35,233 bases of DNA from UBA668 sp043721915. Its GTDB lineage: Bacteria > Actinomycetota > Acidimicrobiia > Acidimicrobiales > Ilumatobacteraceae. A program made the translations under genes and the position numbers. Where the stretch lies: NCBI GenBank assembly GCA_043721915.1, contig JAYSPV010000072.1, positions 1 through 35,233 on the forward strand, in the 5' to 3' direction. This document shows positions 7,989-16,137 of the stretch, piece by piece; the first letter of the stretch is position 1; every line of letters starts with the position of its first letter. The notes beneath the pieces are model-generated. The model was not told where the DNA came from and searched no databases. It saw only the letters and a list, made by a program, of their open reading frames with translations.

Positions 7989-8876
7989 TTAGGCCGGACG
8001 GCCGTCGCACGCGCTTGCGAGTGCTTTCCAGTCGGTGGCACCTGTGATGAACGGTTGGTGGACGTGTGTCGCCAGGCTCTCCTCGGGCTGGAACAAGATG
8101 GGTCGGGTGGCTGGTCGGAGACGTCGGAGCGTGCACTCGGCTACGAGACGGACGGTCGCGAGATTTATGACGCGTCGGACATCGCGGAACCCTGCGTTAC
8201 CCACCAACTTGAACCAACGTCCTTCGAGAACCGCCCCAAACGCATAGCTGTCCTTGGGGGACTTGCCGTAGCTGGCGAGCCACCAGTATTGGCGCGTCTG
8301 CCGTAACCCCTGGGTGCGACATGCGAAGGTCATCGTGGTGCGGCTGGTCGAGCGCCACACGACATCGGCGACAGTTCTGGAGACGGAGCGGTGGCGACGG
8401 ACATCTGGTTGCGATTCGTCGTCGCGAACCGGATGCGCATAGGGCGAGGCGTAGCTGGCGGTGGGATCCTGTAGGAGCAATCGGATGGTCTCCAGGATGG
8501 AGTTGCGGGTCCACATGTAGTCGTCCTCGGCAAAGAGGATGATCTCCTCATTGCTGTTGGTTGCCACCTCGAATGCGTAACGGAAGGCAGGTGAGTTCCC
8601 CAGTAGGCGAATGTGATCGAGGTGGTCGAACCACTCGAGCTCGGGCATCAGATCTGGACTCAGCTCACCGTCGATGACGACAGTGGAGCGCAGTGCTATC
8701 CCAGCCGACCTGGCCTCCTCGACCGCCGCCATGAAGCTGCCCAGGCATGAACGTTGGCTGAACCAATCGGGACGCACTTCGGACTTGCGGGTCGGGGCAA
8801 TGCGATAGATGGCATGCACAGCGCTTTCCACGCGGCCAACCCTATAGCGGAGCGCCTCGGGCCTTGGCGTTCGCAT
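7989..8876 (-). CDS. GT-A-like glycosyltransferase, unusual subgroup
   Basis: A 295-residue protein with a GT-A type core but no classic GT2 first motif. The segment EEIILFAEDDYMWTRNSI (about 108-125) has an acidic cluster in the place of the DxD metal site, as in poorly studied GT-A families. Upstream, STVVIDGEL and DHIRLLGNS look like Rossmann strands. The C-terminal part has aromatic and basic residues (YWWLASYGKSPKDSYAF). It is placed first in the minus-strand run that continues with the GT4 and the GT2 genes, and its start is only 31 bp from the divergent GT4 at 8908, so both promoters must sit in a very short gap or inside the genes. Context supports a sugar transferase; the family assignment is less sure than for its neighbours. 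Confidence 0.65.
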   Translation of the reverse strand: MRTPRPEALRYRVGRVESAVHAIYRIAPTRKSEVRPDWFSQRSCLGSFMAAVEEARSAGIALRSTVVIDGELSPDLMPELEWFDHLDHIRLLGNSPAFRYAFEVATNSNEEIILFAEDDYMWTRNSILETIRLLLQDPTASYASPYAHPVRDDESQPDVRRHRSVSRTVADVVWRSTSRTTMTFACRTQGLRQTRQYWWLASYGKSPKDSYAFGAVLEGRWFKLVGNAGFRDVRRVINLATVRLVAECTLRRLRPATRPILFQPEESLATHVHQPFITGATDWKALASACDGRPA

Positions 8877-8907
8877 TCGGTGGACCGTCGCGTTCTACAT
8901 TGACGAG

Positions 8908-10029
8908 ATGCGCTTGCTCTTTGTCTCCGGAACAACGGTCGGGGGCTCGGGCCGAAGCCAACGTGAACTTGCGAGCCAGCTAGTCCGGCTCGGCCACGAG
9001 GTCTGCTTTCTCGTTGATCCGGAATCCACCGGCAGGGTCTCTCGCTGGTGGTACGAGCAAATGGCCGACCTCGCCGTTCGGCTCGGTGATCGCAAGATCG
9101 CTCGGGTAGTGCGATTCGTCGAGAGTCTCCCGGGGCGTCATTGCGGGAACGACACGCTCGACGGTGTGCCCCATCTGTTGTCGCCGGTGCCCGAGAACGC
9201 CGCGCCCGGTGTCATCAGGTCGTTCCGCCCAGATGTCGTCGTGGGAAGCAGCATCCCCAGGTTGGCCTGGCGCAAAATTCGGCGCCTCTGCTCCGAACGC
9301 CGGATCCCAACGGTTCTCTACATTCGTGAAGACGTGGCTCTGAACCACTTCGCGGTCGGGGGAACTGGCGCCGATGCCGTAGTAGCCAACGCCGACAGCC
9401 TGGCTCGGGCTGTGAGAGCGTTGGGCGTCGACTGCGTGTTCATCCCCTCGGTCATCGACACAAGTGTCACTGCCACGAGCTCGAGCCGCCGTGTCGCTCT
9501 CGTCATCAACCCGATTGAGAGTCGGGGCGTGAACACCATCTGGCAACTCGCTGAACGACTCGTTGATGTCCCTTTCGCTCTGCAGGAGTCATGGCCTCTC
9601 GAGCCGGCTCAACTCGAAGCGGTGATCAGAAACGTCGATCGCCTCCCGAATGTCGAGTTCAGGCAATCAGCTCCGCCAGGGCCTCAGTTGTATGAGGACG
9701 CGCGAGTGCTGGTAGTGCCGTATCTCGTCGACAACCGGCCGCGGGTCATCGCGGAAGCGCAAGCCAACGGAATTCCGATCGTTGCCTCCGACCTTCCCGC
9801 CCTCGCAGAAGCTGTCGGTCCCGGAGGGATTGTCGTCGCAGCGGACGATATCGACGGGTGGTGTGGGGCCATCATCAATCTGTGGTCCGACAACCTTCTT
9901 TACGAAGAGCTGTCGACGAAGGCCCGCGAACACAGCATGCGTGATGAGATCTCGGTGGTTGCAGTCGCACAGAGGTTCGAAGCGCTCCTACGAGGCATCA
10001 CCCTTCCGGGAAATACTTATCAAAAGTAG
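8908..10029 (+). CDS. Glycosyltransferase family 4
   Basis: A 373-residue GT-B enzyme. MRLLFVSGTTVGGSGRSQ is the glycine-rich first loop of GT4, followed by LASQLVRLGHEVCFL. The middle has FRPDVVVGSSIP and TVLYIREDV, and the C-terminal donor domain shows LVVPYLVDNRPRVIAEAQ with NGIPIVASDLPALAEAVG. The family EX7E motif is altered: the second Glu is kept (AEAQ), while the first position reads Asp-Asn-Arg. It is the only plus-strand gene between 5.0 and 11.8 kb. Its 3' end overlaps the convergent GT2 at 10020 by 10 bp, so the two transcripts collide. Start: ATG at 8908, with no better upstream choice. Confidence 0.87.
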   Translation: MRLLFVSGTTVGGSGRSQRELASQLVRLGHEVCFLVDPESTGRVSRWWYEQMADLAVRLGDRKIARVVRFVESLPGRHCGNDTLDGVPHLLSPVPENAAPGVIRSFRPDVVVGSSIPRLAWRKIRRLCSERRIPTVLYIREDVALNHFAVGGTGADAVVANADSLARAVRALGVDCVFIPSVIDTSVTATSSSRRVALVINPIESRGVNTIWQLAERLVDVPFALQESWPLEPAQLEAVIRNVDRLPNVEFRQSAPPGPQLYEDARVLVVPYLVDNRPRVIAEAQANGIPIVASDLPALAEAVGPGGIVVAADDIDGWCGAIINLWSDNLLYEELSTKAREHSMRDEISVVAVAQRFEALLRGITLPGNTYQK

Positions 10030-10919
10030 AGACACCGATGCCGCACGCTTCCCACGACTCGCCCAGCCGAGCCGCCGAGAACGACCATCCAGCGGAGACG
10101 GCCCGCTGGGGTGCGCAGGCTCGGGAGGTTTCTCACGAGCCACAGCCAGTTGCGCGTTCCACGAAATCTTCCGGACACGGGGTGACCGCGTCGAGCAAGC
10201 AGCTTCCAGATGTGCGGTGTCGCGCCGCCGTATTGCACAGCTTGACGCCATAACGCGATGCGGGTGTCTCGGAGCCGGTAGTGAACGGTGGCCGTGGGAG
10301 CGAAACCGAGCGAATACCCAGCGCTCCAGAGGCGGAGACAGAACTCGATGTCCTCTCCCACCTCGATAGCCGGATCGAAACCACCAATCTCACGAAAGAC
10401 ACTCCGGCGGACGCCGAGGTTCGCACTCGCTCCGAACGGAAAGATGCCCGCGAACGACTGCGGCTCGGTTGCCAGCTTGGTACCGTACGCGTGCTGTAGC
10501 CACTCCTGGTTCAGTCGAGCCAGTTCGAGCGGACCAGTCACGGCCGCATGATGTTGGAGAGTGGTCTCGACCGCGCTCAGCCACCCGTCTGCTACGACAT
10601 CATCCGCGTCGCAGAACGCAACGAGCTCGCCGGAACTCTGGGCCACGCCGGCGTTGCGGGCGTATGAGGGGCCGCGCTGCTGGCTGGCGTCGATCGATCG
10701 TACCCGAGGGTGTTGCCTGGCGTAATCAACGACGACGTCGATGCTGGCGTCGGTGCTCCCATTGTCGGCAACGATGATCTCCCACGCGGCGGTGCATTGT
10801 TGCCTCAGCAGAGCATCGAGCTGGGCGGCGATGGTGTGGGCCGCGTTGTAGACGGGGATGACGACGCTGAGCTTGATGGGCGCGCCATCGATACTGCTCA
10901 GCGGCGTGCTCGGTGCCAT
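10020..10919 (-). CDS. Glycosyltransferase family 2
   Basis: A 299-residue GT2 enzyme. IKLSVVIPVYNAAHTIAAQL (about 16-35) is the first motif, IIVADNGSTDAS the second, FCDADDVVADGW the metal site and VGEDIEFCLRLW the likely catalytic-base motif. It ends GSVRHRCLYF, the C-terminal signature shared with the genes at 154 and 5988 and with the relic at 12203. HYRLRDTRIALWRQ parallels HYRYRADARSLWRQ of the 5988 gene. Its start lies 22 bp inside the end of the epimerase gene, so the two are translationally coupled. It converges with the GT4 at 8908 with a 10-bp overlap. Confidence 0.9.
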   Translation of the reverse strand: MAPSTPLSSIDGAPIKLSVVIPVYNAAHTIAAQLDALLRQQCTAAWEIIVADNGSTDASIDVVVDYARQHPRVRSIDASQQRGPSYARNAGVAQSSGELVAFCDADDVVADGWLSAVETTLQHHAAVTGPLELARLNQEWLQHAYGTKLATEPQSFAGIFPFGASANLGVRRSVFREIGGFDPAIEVGEDIEFCLRLWSAGYSLGFAPTATVHYRLRDTRIALWRQAVQYGGATPHIWKLLARRGHPVSGRFRGTRNWLWLVRNLPSLRTPAGRLRWMVVLGGSAGRVVGSVRHRCLYF

Positions 10920-11839
10920 TCGACCTGTCGCTTGACACCCGCTCGTAGATCTACCGCTGGCGCCCAGGCCAGTAGTTGCTTCGCTCGCTCGATCGAGCCG
11001 CCCGTGCGGCGCACATCACCCGGCTGCGCCGGCTGCCAGTCGATGCTGACCGGCCTGCCGACGAGTTCACCAACCAGGTTGACCAGCTCGATCAACCGAA
11101 CCGACCCGCCGCCAGCGACGTTGCACACCATTCCAGCCGGAACATCGGCCGTGGCTGCGAGCACGTTGGCATTGACAATGTCGTCGACGAACGTGAAGTC
11201 GCGGACCTGCTCACCGTCGCCGAACAACGGGAAGGGCTGGCCGTCGAGAGCGGCCTCGACGAGTCTGTGGGTTGCCATATCGGGCCGCTGCCGTGGGCCG
11301 TACACGGTGAAGTAACGCAGGCTTGCGGTGGGTACACCGAAATTGGCGGCGTATGCCGAGCACAGCAATTCACCCGCCAGCTTGGTGACGCCGTAAGGGC
11401 TGTACGGCCGTGTCGGCTGGTCCTCGTCTGTTGGCGCCACGGCAGCTTGGCCGTAGATCGACGAGCTCGACGCATAGACGAATCGTTGCAGTTCGGTGTC
11501 CTTGGAGGCCTCTAGCAGGCGTTGAGTAACACTGATGTTCAGGTGGACGTACGTAGGAAAACCGTCGGACCAGGAGAGACGGACGCCTGGCTGGCCTGAG
11601 AGGTGGAATACCACGTCGGTTCCATCGAACAACTGCGACAGGCTTGCCGTAAGTAGGTCGGCCTCGATCAACTGGAACTTCGGCGAATTCAAGAGTCCTA
11701 CGAGGTTTGAGCGCTTGCTTCGTTCGTCGTAGTAGGGCGTGAAGCAGTCGACACCCCGAACCGACCACCCGTCGCTGATGAGGCGTTCAGCCAGCGCGCT
11801 GCCAATGAACCCTGCGACTCCAGTGACCAATGCCCGCAT
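10898..11839 (-). CDS. NAD-dependent sugar-nucleotide epimerase/dehydratase
   Basis: An extended short-chain dehydrogenase of 313 residues that would interconvert a UDP- or GDP-sugar in the cytoplasm. MRALVTGVAGFIGSAL gives the NAD-binding GxxGxxG loop. SSSSIYG (about 124-130) and Y149-x3-K153 (YGVTK) give the Ser-Tyr-Lys catalytic set. The segment DCFTPYYDERSKRSNL after the second strand resembles UDP-glucuronate 4-epimerases, so that activity is my best guess, with UDP-glucose 4-epimerase as the alternative. LRYFTVYGPRQRPDMA and VRDFTFVDDIV are family motifs for the substrate site. I start it at the ATG at 11839, since an upstream in-frame start at 11863 only adds eight residues. It heads a unit with the GT2 at 10020 and probably provides the donor for it. 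Confidence 0.87.
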   Translation of the reverse strand: MRALVTGVAGFIGSALAERLISDGWSVRGVDCFTPYYDERSKRSNLVGLLNSPKFQLIEADLLTASLSQLFDGTDVVFHLSGQPGVRLSWSDGFPTYVHLNISVTQRLLEASKDTELQRFVYASSSSIYGQAAVAPTDEDQPTRPYSPYGVTKLAGELLCSAYAANFGVPTASLRYFTVYGPRQRPDMATHRLVEAALDGQPFPLFGDGEQVRDFTFVDDIVNANVLAATADVPAGMVCNVAGGGSVRLIELVNLVGELVGRPVSIDWQPAQPGDVRRTGGSIERAKQLLAWAPAVDLRAGVKRQVEWHRARR

Positions 11840-11931
11840 CTTGACAAGCGTACAGCGACGCAAGTGCCGCAGTCACGGGGTCAGAGCTCGCCGGCCAACT
11901 CCTTGGGATCACGTGATCTGAACTGCAGCCG

Positions 11932-12110
11932 ATGCGGCACCGGTGGATCGTGCTCGCTCTGGCAGTCGTCGGCGCGGCATTCGGCGCGCTCCCACACCCG
12001 CCAAGGTGGAGGAGCAAGCCTTGCGCTGCACCGCCACCCACACCATGCTCGTCAACGATTCCGAGGCCAGCTCCGGCAACACGGACGCTGAGCTCGATCG
12101 GCGTCGCTGA
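11932..12110 (+). pseudogene. Relic of a third Wzz/BY-kinase-like gene (N-terminus only)
   Basis: From 11932 the plus strand reads HRWIVLALAVVGAAFGALP, which lines up with RRYWWIILLMAGLGAVLGALP at the start of the intact gene at 12962. The frame then changes near 11990, and the other frame reads PAKVEEQALRCTATHTMLVND to a stop at 12108-12110. This matches PARVEQQAVRYDATHTMLLND of the intact gene. So this is the first transmembrane segment and the start of the periplasmic part of a Wzz-type protein with a frameshift and an early stop. The kinase domain is absent. I see nothing identifiable from 12111 to 12202. Confidence 0.85.
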
Positions 12111-12202
12111 CCCACGGCCAGGCAGGTGGTTGGTCATACGTTCCTCGTCAGCTCCGATCGCTGGCCCCCTGGCAGACACGCCGGCAGCAACTCTTGCCCG
12201 GT

Positions 12203-12887
12203 ATGGATCTGAGTGTCGTCGTCCCTGCACGGAACGAAGAACATCGTTTGGGAGCACAACTCGAGGCGTTGCTGGGCCAGCAGTGGAACGGCCAGTGGGA
12301 GATCAATGTCGTCGACGACGGCTCGACGGACGGCACTGCCGCACTCGTCCTCGACTACGCAAGGAACGACACACGTGTCCGCTTGGCCCAGGCACCCGAG
12401 CGGGGCGATCAGTTGTATGCGGCACACCGGGGTCACCGGCTCCACCGCCCCCGCCGTGGTCTTGTGCGATGCCGACGACATAGTGGCCGACGGCTGGTTG
12501 GCTGCAATCGCCGCCGGGCTCGCCGAACACGATGTGGTGACCTTGCCGGTGGCCGACGTGGAGTTCTCGCTGCGCTGCTGGTTGCACGGCATCGACATCG
12601 CCGGGCTGCCCGGTGCCGTCGTGCACTACCGGTACCGGGCCGACGCGCGATCGCTGTGGCGCCAGTGAAGGATCTACGGCTCGCACCGGCCACTGATTGC
12701 CAAGATGCTCGTCGGGGCCGGGCGACCCCGCCCACCGAAGCTCGGGGGCTGGAAACCGGGGGTCATGCTGGTGGCCACGCTGCCCAAGACGGTCACCCGC
12801 AACGGCCGTGCTCGCTGGCTGTGGATCGCCGGAAACCGTTTCGGCCAGATCGAGGGCTCGATCCGCTATCGCACACTCATGCTTTGA
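12203..12887 (+). pseudogene. Decayed GT2 glycosyltransferase
   Basis: The reading opens at the ATG at 12203 (MDLSVVVPARNEEHRLGAQL) and continues through VVDDGSTDGTA. Near 12420 the frame shifts, and the next frame carries VVLCDADDIVADGWLAAI, the metal-site region. After VVTLPVAD about 65 residues present in the gene at 5988-6872 are missing, so the catalytic-base motif is lost. HYRYRADARSLWRQ follows, then an in-frame TGA (12666-12668). Beyond it the same frame goes on with RIYGSHRPLIAKM and ends GSIRYRTLML at 12887. Three independent lesions make it a non-functional gene. It was a sister of the 5988 gene and sits directly downstream of the Wzz relic. Confidence 0.88.
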
Positions 12888-12961
12888 CGATTCCTTGCCG
12901 ATGACCTGACAGCGGAACCGGCGATCGGTACGCTGTTCACGCTCGTAGAGTCGGAATCTTT

Positions 12962-14719
12962 ATGGACAACCTTTCAGCCCTCGGGGCCGCGCGACGCTAC
13001 TGGTGGATCATCCTCCTGATGGCCGGACTGGGGGCCGTGCTCGGCGCACTGCCTGCCCCCGCCCGCGTCGAGCAGCAAGCCGTGCGCTACGACGCAACAC
13101 ACACGATGCTGCTGAACGACGTCGACCAATCGCAGTCAGGCAGTTCCGGTGTCTCGCCCAACCAGGTGGCGTTCTTCGCGGTCACCGGTGAGGTACCCAA
13201 GCGGGTCGCAGAGCGGATCGGGTACGCCGGAAACCCGGCCGAACTCGCCAGCCAGGTGGTCGTCAACTTCGACTCCAGTGTGGGTGCGCTGACCGTCACC
13301 ACCAACCAGGACACCGAGGCCCAGGCAGAGGCCGTCGCCGATGCATTTGCCGAGGAGCTCAACACGTACCTCGCCGAGCGTCAGGACGCCTACTACGAGG
13401 ACCGCCTCGCCGCCTCGAACAACCGGCTCGCCGAGCTGACGACGAAGATCGACGATCTCACCGCGCAGAAGGCCGACGAGCCCGACAACAACGTGATCGG
13501 CGCCCAGATCGATGCGCTCAACCGCCAGTACAGCGTGGCGTTCGAGCAGAACCAAGTGCTCAGTGAAGCCAGCGCCCCGCTGGCGTTCACCACACTCGAA
13601 CGTGCGCAGGCCGTACCCGCCGAACAGGAAGGGCTTGCTGCCCCCACCTCTCGTACCACACGCGGGGCGATGGGCTTGCTCGTCGGGGCCGCGGTCGGCC
13701 TCGGCATAGCAATGCTCGTCGGCATCTTCGATCGCCGCATCCGCACCCCCGAACAGGCCGAGGAAGTGCTGGGGATGCGAGCCCGCGCTTCGATCCCGAT
13801 GTCCGCCGATGCAGGCAAGGCAGGGCTGGTGGTCGCGCACGGCCGACATGACCCACTGTCGGAGGCGTTCCGCACGATGCGCAACGTCGTCGCCTTCGTG
13901 CACGAGGAGCTCGAGTTCGAGCACCGTGCCCGCATCACGCTGGTCGTGTCGCCGGGCGCGGGCGAAGGCAAGACCTCGCTGGCTGCCAACCTCGCCGCCG
14001 CGTTCGCGGAGACCGGCCGACACACCATCGCCGTCAACACCGACTTCCGACGGCCGCGCCTCACCCGCGCGATCACCGGCGAAGCACCCCCACGCCACCC
14101 CTTCGACCTGGAGCACGCCGAGCACCTCAGCCCTCGGCAGTTGCTGTGGAAGACCAACGACCCAGATCTCTCGATCCTGGATCTCAGCAAGCTCGGCGAG
14201 CCCGGCGACTTGGCGCGCACCACAGCTCGCCTGGTGCCCACGCTGTCGCGCTGGGCCGACGACATCGTCATCGATACGTCCCCGCTGGGCTCCACCGCCG
14301 AGGTACTCGAGCTCGTGCCTGTGGCCGACGTGATCGTCATGGTGGTGCGCCTCGGCCACACCCAGGCCGACGCCGCCAAACGAGCCATCACCGTCCTGCG
14401 CGACCTCACCACCGTCCCCGTGCTGCTCGTCATCACCGGTACCAAGACCTACGCATCGAACTACTACCAGTACAACGACCGTCGCCGTGAATCGTCGGGC
14501 CGTAGCTGGAGGCAGCCATTCCGCAAGAAGTACACCGGGCCCGAACGGCGACGCGCAGCCCTTCGTGCGGGCGGGGGCGACGAACGGCGACGCGCTGCCG
14601 CCACCGGCACACCAGCGGCACTGCGGTCAGAGGCTCAGCCGGTCACCGGCGGCTTCGCGGCGCGGCCACTCGCCGACCCCAGTCTCGCAAGAGAACGGCA
14701 GTCCGAGCCCGCCGAGTGA
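12962..14719 (+). CDS. Wzz/BY-kinase-like chain-length regulator, copy A
   Basis: A 585-residue fusion of a Wzz-type co-polymerase and a CpsD-type tyrosine-kinase-like ATPase. One membrane segment lies at about 13-31, a periplasmic part with coiled-coil character at about 110-200, and a second membrane segment at about 235-255. The cytoplasmic ATPase has a Walker A loop PGAGEGKTS (331-339), a Walker A' Asp at 361 (VNTDFRRP) and a Walker B IVIDTSPLG (about 435-443). Clustered Tyr residues at 497-504 (TYASNYYQY) could be autophosphorylation sites, although the tail continues with an Arg-rich, low-complexity region. Such proteins govern polysaccharide chain length and export. The stop overlaps the GTG of the Wzy-like gene (GTGA). 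Confidence 0.88.
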   Translation: MDNLSALGAARRYWWIILLMAGLGAVLGALPAPARVEQQAVRYDATHTMLLNDVDQSQSGSSGVSPNQVAFFAVTGEVPKRVAERIGYAGNPAELASQVVVNFDSSVGALTVTTNQDTEAQAEAVADAFAEELNTYLAERQDAYYEDRLAASNNRLAELTTKIDDLTAQKADEPDNNVIGAQIDALNRQYSVAFEQNQVLSEASAPLAFTTLERAQAVPAEQEGLAAPTSRTTRGAMGLLVGAAVGLGIAMLVGIFDRRIRTPEQAEEVLGMRARASIPMSADAGKAGLVVAHGRHDPLSEAFRTMRNVVAFVHEELEFEHRARITLVVSPGAGEGKTSLAANLAAAFAETGRHTIAVNTDFRRPRLTRAITGEAPPRHPFDLEHAEHLSPRQLLWKTNDPDLSILDLSKLGEPGDLARTTARLVPTLSRWADDIVIDTSPLGSTAEVLELVPVADVIVMVVRLGHTQADAAKRAITVLRDLTTVPVLLVITGTKTYASNYYQYNDRRRESSGRSWRQPFRKKYTGPERRRAALRAGGGDERRRAAATGTPAALRSEAQPVTGGFAARPLADPSLARERQSEPAE

Positions 14720-16137
14720 ACCGCAGCATCGAAGAACGTGGGCTCGTCGCCGCCGGCATCGGGTACCTGCTCGCGCTCACTTGGTGCATCAGCAACGTGT
14801 CGTACGACGTCTGGGGAGTCCTGGTGGTGCTGCCACCGCTGGCGATCGTCGGCATCCTCGGCATCAAGCGAGTCTTCTCGGGTGAGCACCAGCCGCTGGC
14901 GAGGGTGATGATGCTCGGGCTGGCGGCAAAGCTCGCAGGTGCGCTCGCCCGCTACTGGGTCAGCTTCGATGCCTACGGCGGGGCCACCGACGCGGCGCGG
15001 TATCACGCAGCCGGGGTGACCGCCGCCGGACGCGTGTGGAGCGGCCAGGACAGCCCCCTCGCGGTCATCCCCTACGGCACGGGCACCGAGTTCATGCAGC
15101 GGTTCACCGGGATGGTGTACACACTGGTCGGTTCCAGCAGGCTCGCCGGATTCGTCGTGTTCGCATTCATGGCCTACTGGGGCGTGGTGCTGTTCGTGAA
15201 GGCAGCCTGCATCGCCATCCCCGGTGTGCATCAACGTCGGTACGCAGCGCTCTGCGCCTTCGCGCCCAGCGTGGTGTACTGGCCGTCGTCGATCGGCAAG
15301 GAAGCGCCGATGATGCTCGCGCTGGGCGTTGCCTCCTACGGGTTCGCTCGGCTGCTCTCGCACCGAGGGGTTCTGATCCCGACGATCATCTCGGTGGCCG
15401 GCATCGCCGGCACAATGTTCATCCGGCCTCACATCGGCGGGTTGTGGGTCGCCGGGCTGGTACCGGCACTGGTGGTGATGATTGTCAAAGGGCGCGTCAG
15501 GATCGGCGACGCCCGGCGCGGGCGCGGCGCCAACCGCATCGTGCTGCTGGCCGTGATCGCCGTCGCCGTGGCCGGGCTCAGTTTCGTGGCCTCCACCACG
15601 ATGCGCTACCTGCAGTTCAACGAGGGCACCACCACGGTCAGCTCAGACGGCCTCACCAACATCCTCAGCGAGACGACACGGCGCACATCCGAGGCCGGCT
15701 CCAACTTCCGACCGGTGGTCGTGACCGGGCCCGTGGACTGGCCAGAAGCCTCGATTCGCACCCTCACCCGACCGTTGCTCATCGAAGCCCGCAACTTGTT
15801 CCAGCTGATCACCGCACTCGAAATGACCGCCTTGATCGGCTTGGTCCTGGTCTCGTACCGCCGCCTGCTCAACCTGCCCCGGCTGATGTTCACCAACCCC
15901 TACATCGCGTTCGCGATGATCACGCTCTTTCTGGGCGGCCTCGCCTACTCGAGCTTTGCCAACCTCGGCGTGCTGGCCCGACAGAAGTCGCTGATCGTGC
16001 CGCTGATGCTGCTGATCCCGTGCGTCCCTGCGCTGCCCTCACGGTTCAGCCGCTCGCAGCGTCCGCCCGACGAACTGCGTGAAGAGACGGCCGGCCCTGA
16101 GCCACAAGGGCGGCCGGTCGAGATCGAGCTTCGCTGA
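14716..16137 (+). CDS. Polytopic membrane protein, putative Wzy-type polymerase, copy A
   Basis: A 473-residue protein with roughly ten hydrophobic segments and a large loop at about residues 300-350 (GTTTVSSDGLTNILSE to GPVDWPEAS). That layout is typical of Wzy polymerases and O-antigen ligases. Family recognition by sequence alone is weak for such proteins, so the function rests on context: it is translationally coupled (GTGA) to a Wzz-type gene. The motif YWPSSIGKEAP (about 194-204) and the loop phrase GPxDWPEAxxRTLTRP recur in the copy at 17301-18668. The start is GTG at 14716. It converges with the GT4 at 16138, with the stops directly abutting. Confidence 0.7.
   Translation: MNRSIEERGLVAAGIGYLLALTWCISNVSYDVWGVLVVLPPLAIVGILGIKRVFSGEHQPLARVMMLGLAAKLAGALARYWVSFDAYGGATDAARYHAAGVTAAGRVWSGQDSPLAVIPYGTGTEFMQRFTGMVYTLVGSSRLAGFVVFAFMAYWGVVLFVKAACIAIPGVHQRRYAALCAFAPSVVYWPSSIGKEAPMMLALGVASYGFARLLSHRGVLIPTIISVAGIAGTMFIRPHIGGLWVAGLVPALVVMIVKGRVRIGDARRGRGANRIVLLAVIAVAVAGLSFVASTTMRYLQFNEGTTTVSSDGLTNILSETTRRTSEAGSNFRPVVVTGPVDWPEASIRTLTRPLLIEARNLFQLITALEMTALIGLVLVSYRRLLNLPRLMFTNPYIAFAMITLFLGGLAYSSFANLGVLARQKSLIVPLMLLIPCVPALPSRFSRSQRPPDELREETAGPEPQGRPVEIELR

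Noticed and set aside
13136..14359. Long minus-strand open frame opposite Wzz/BY-kinase A
   Set aside because: It has no recognisable domain, and the sense strand holds full Walker motifs and membrane segments.
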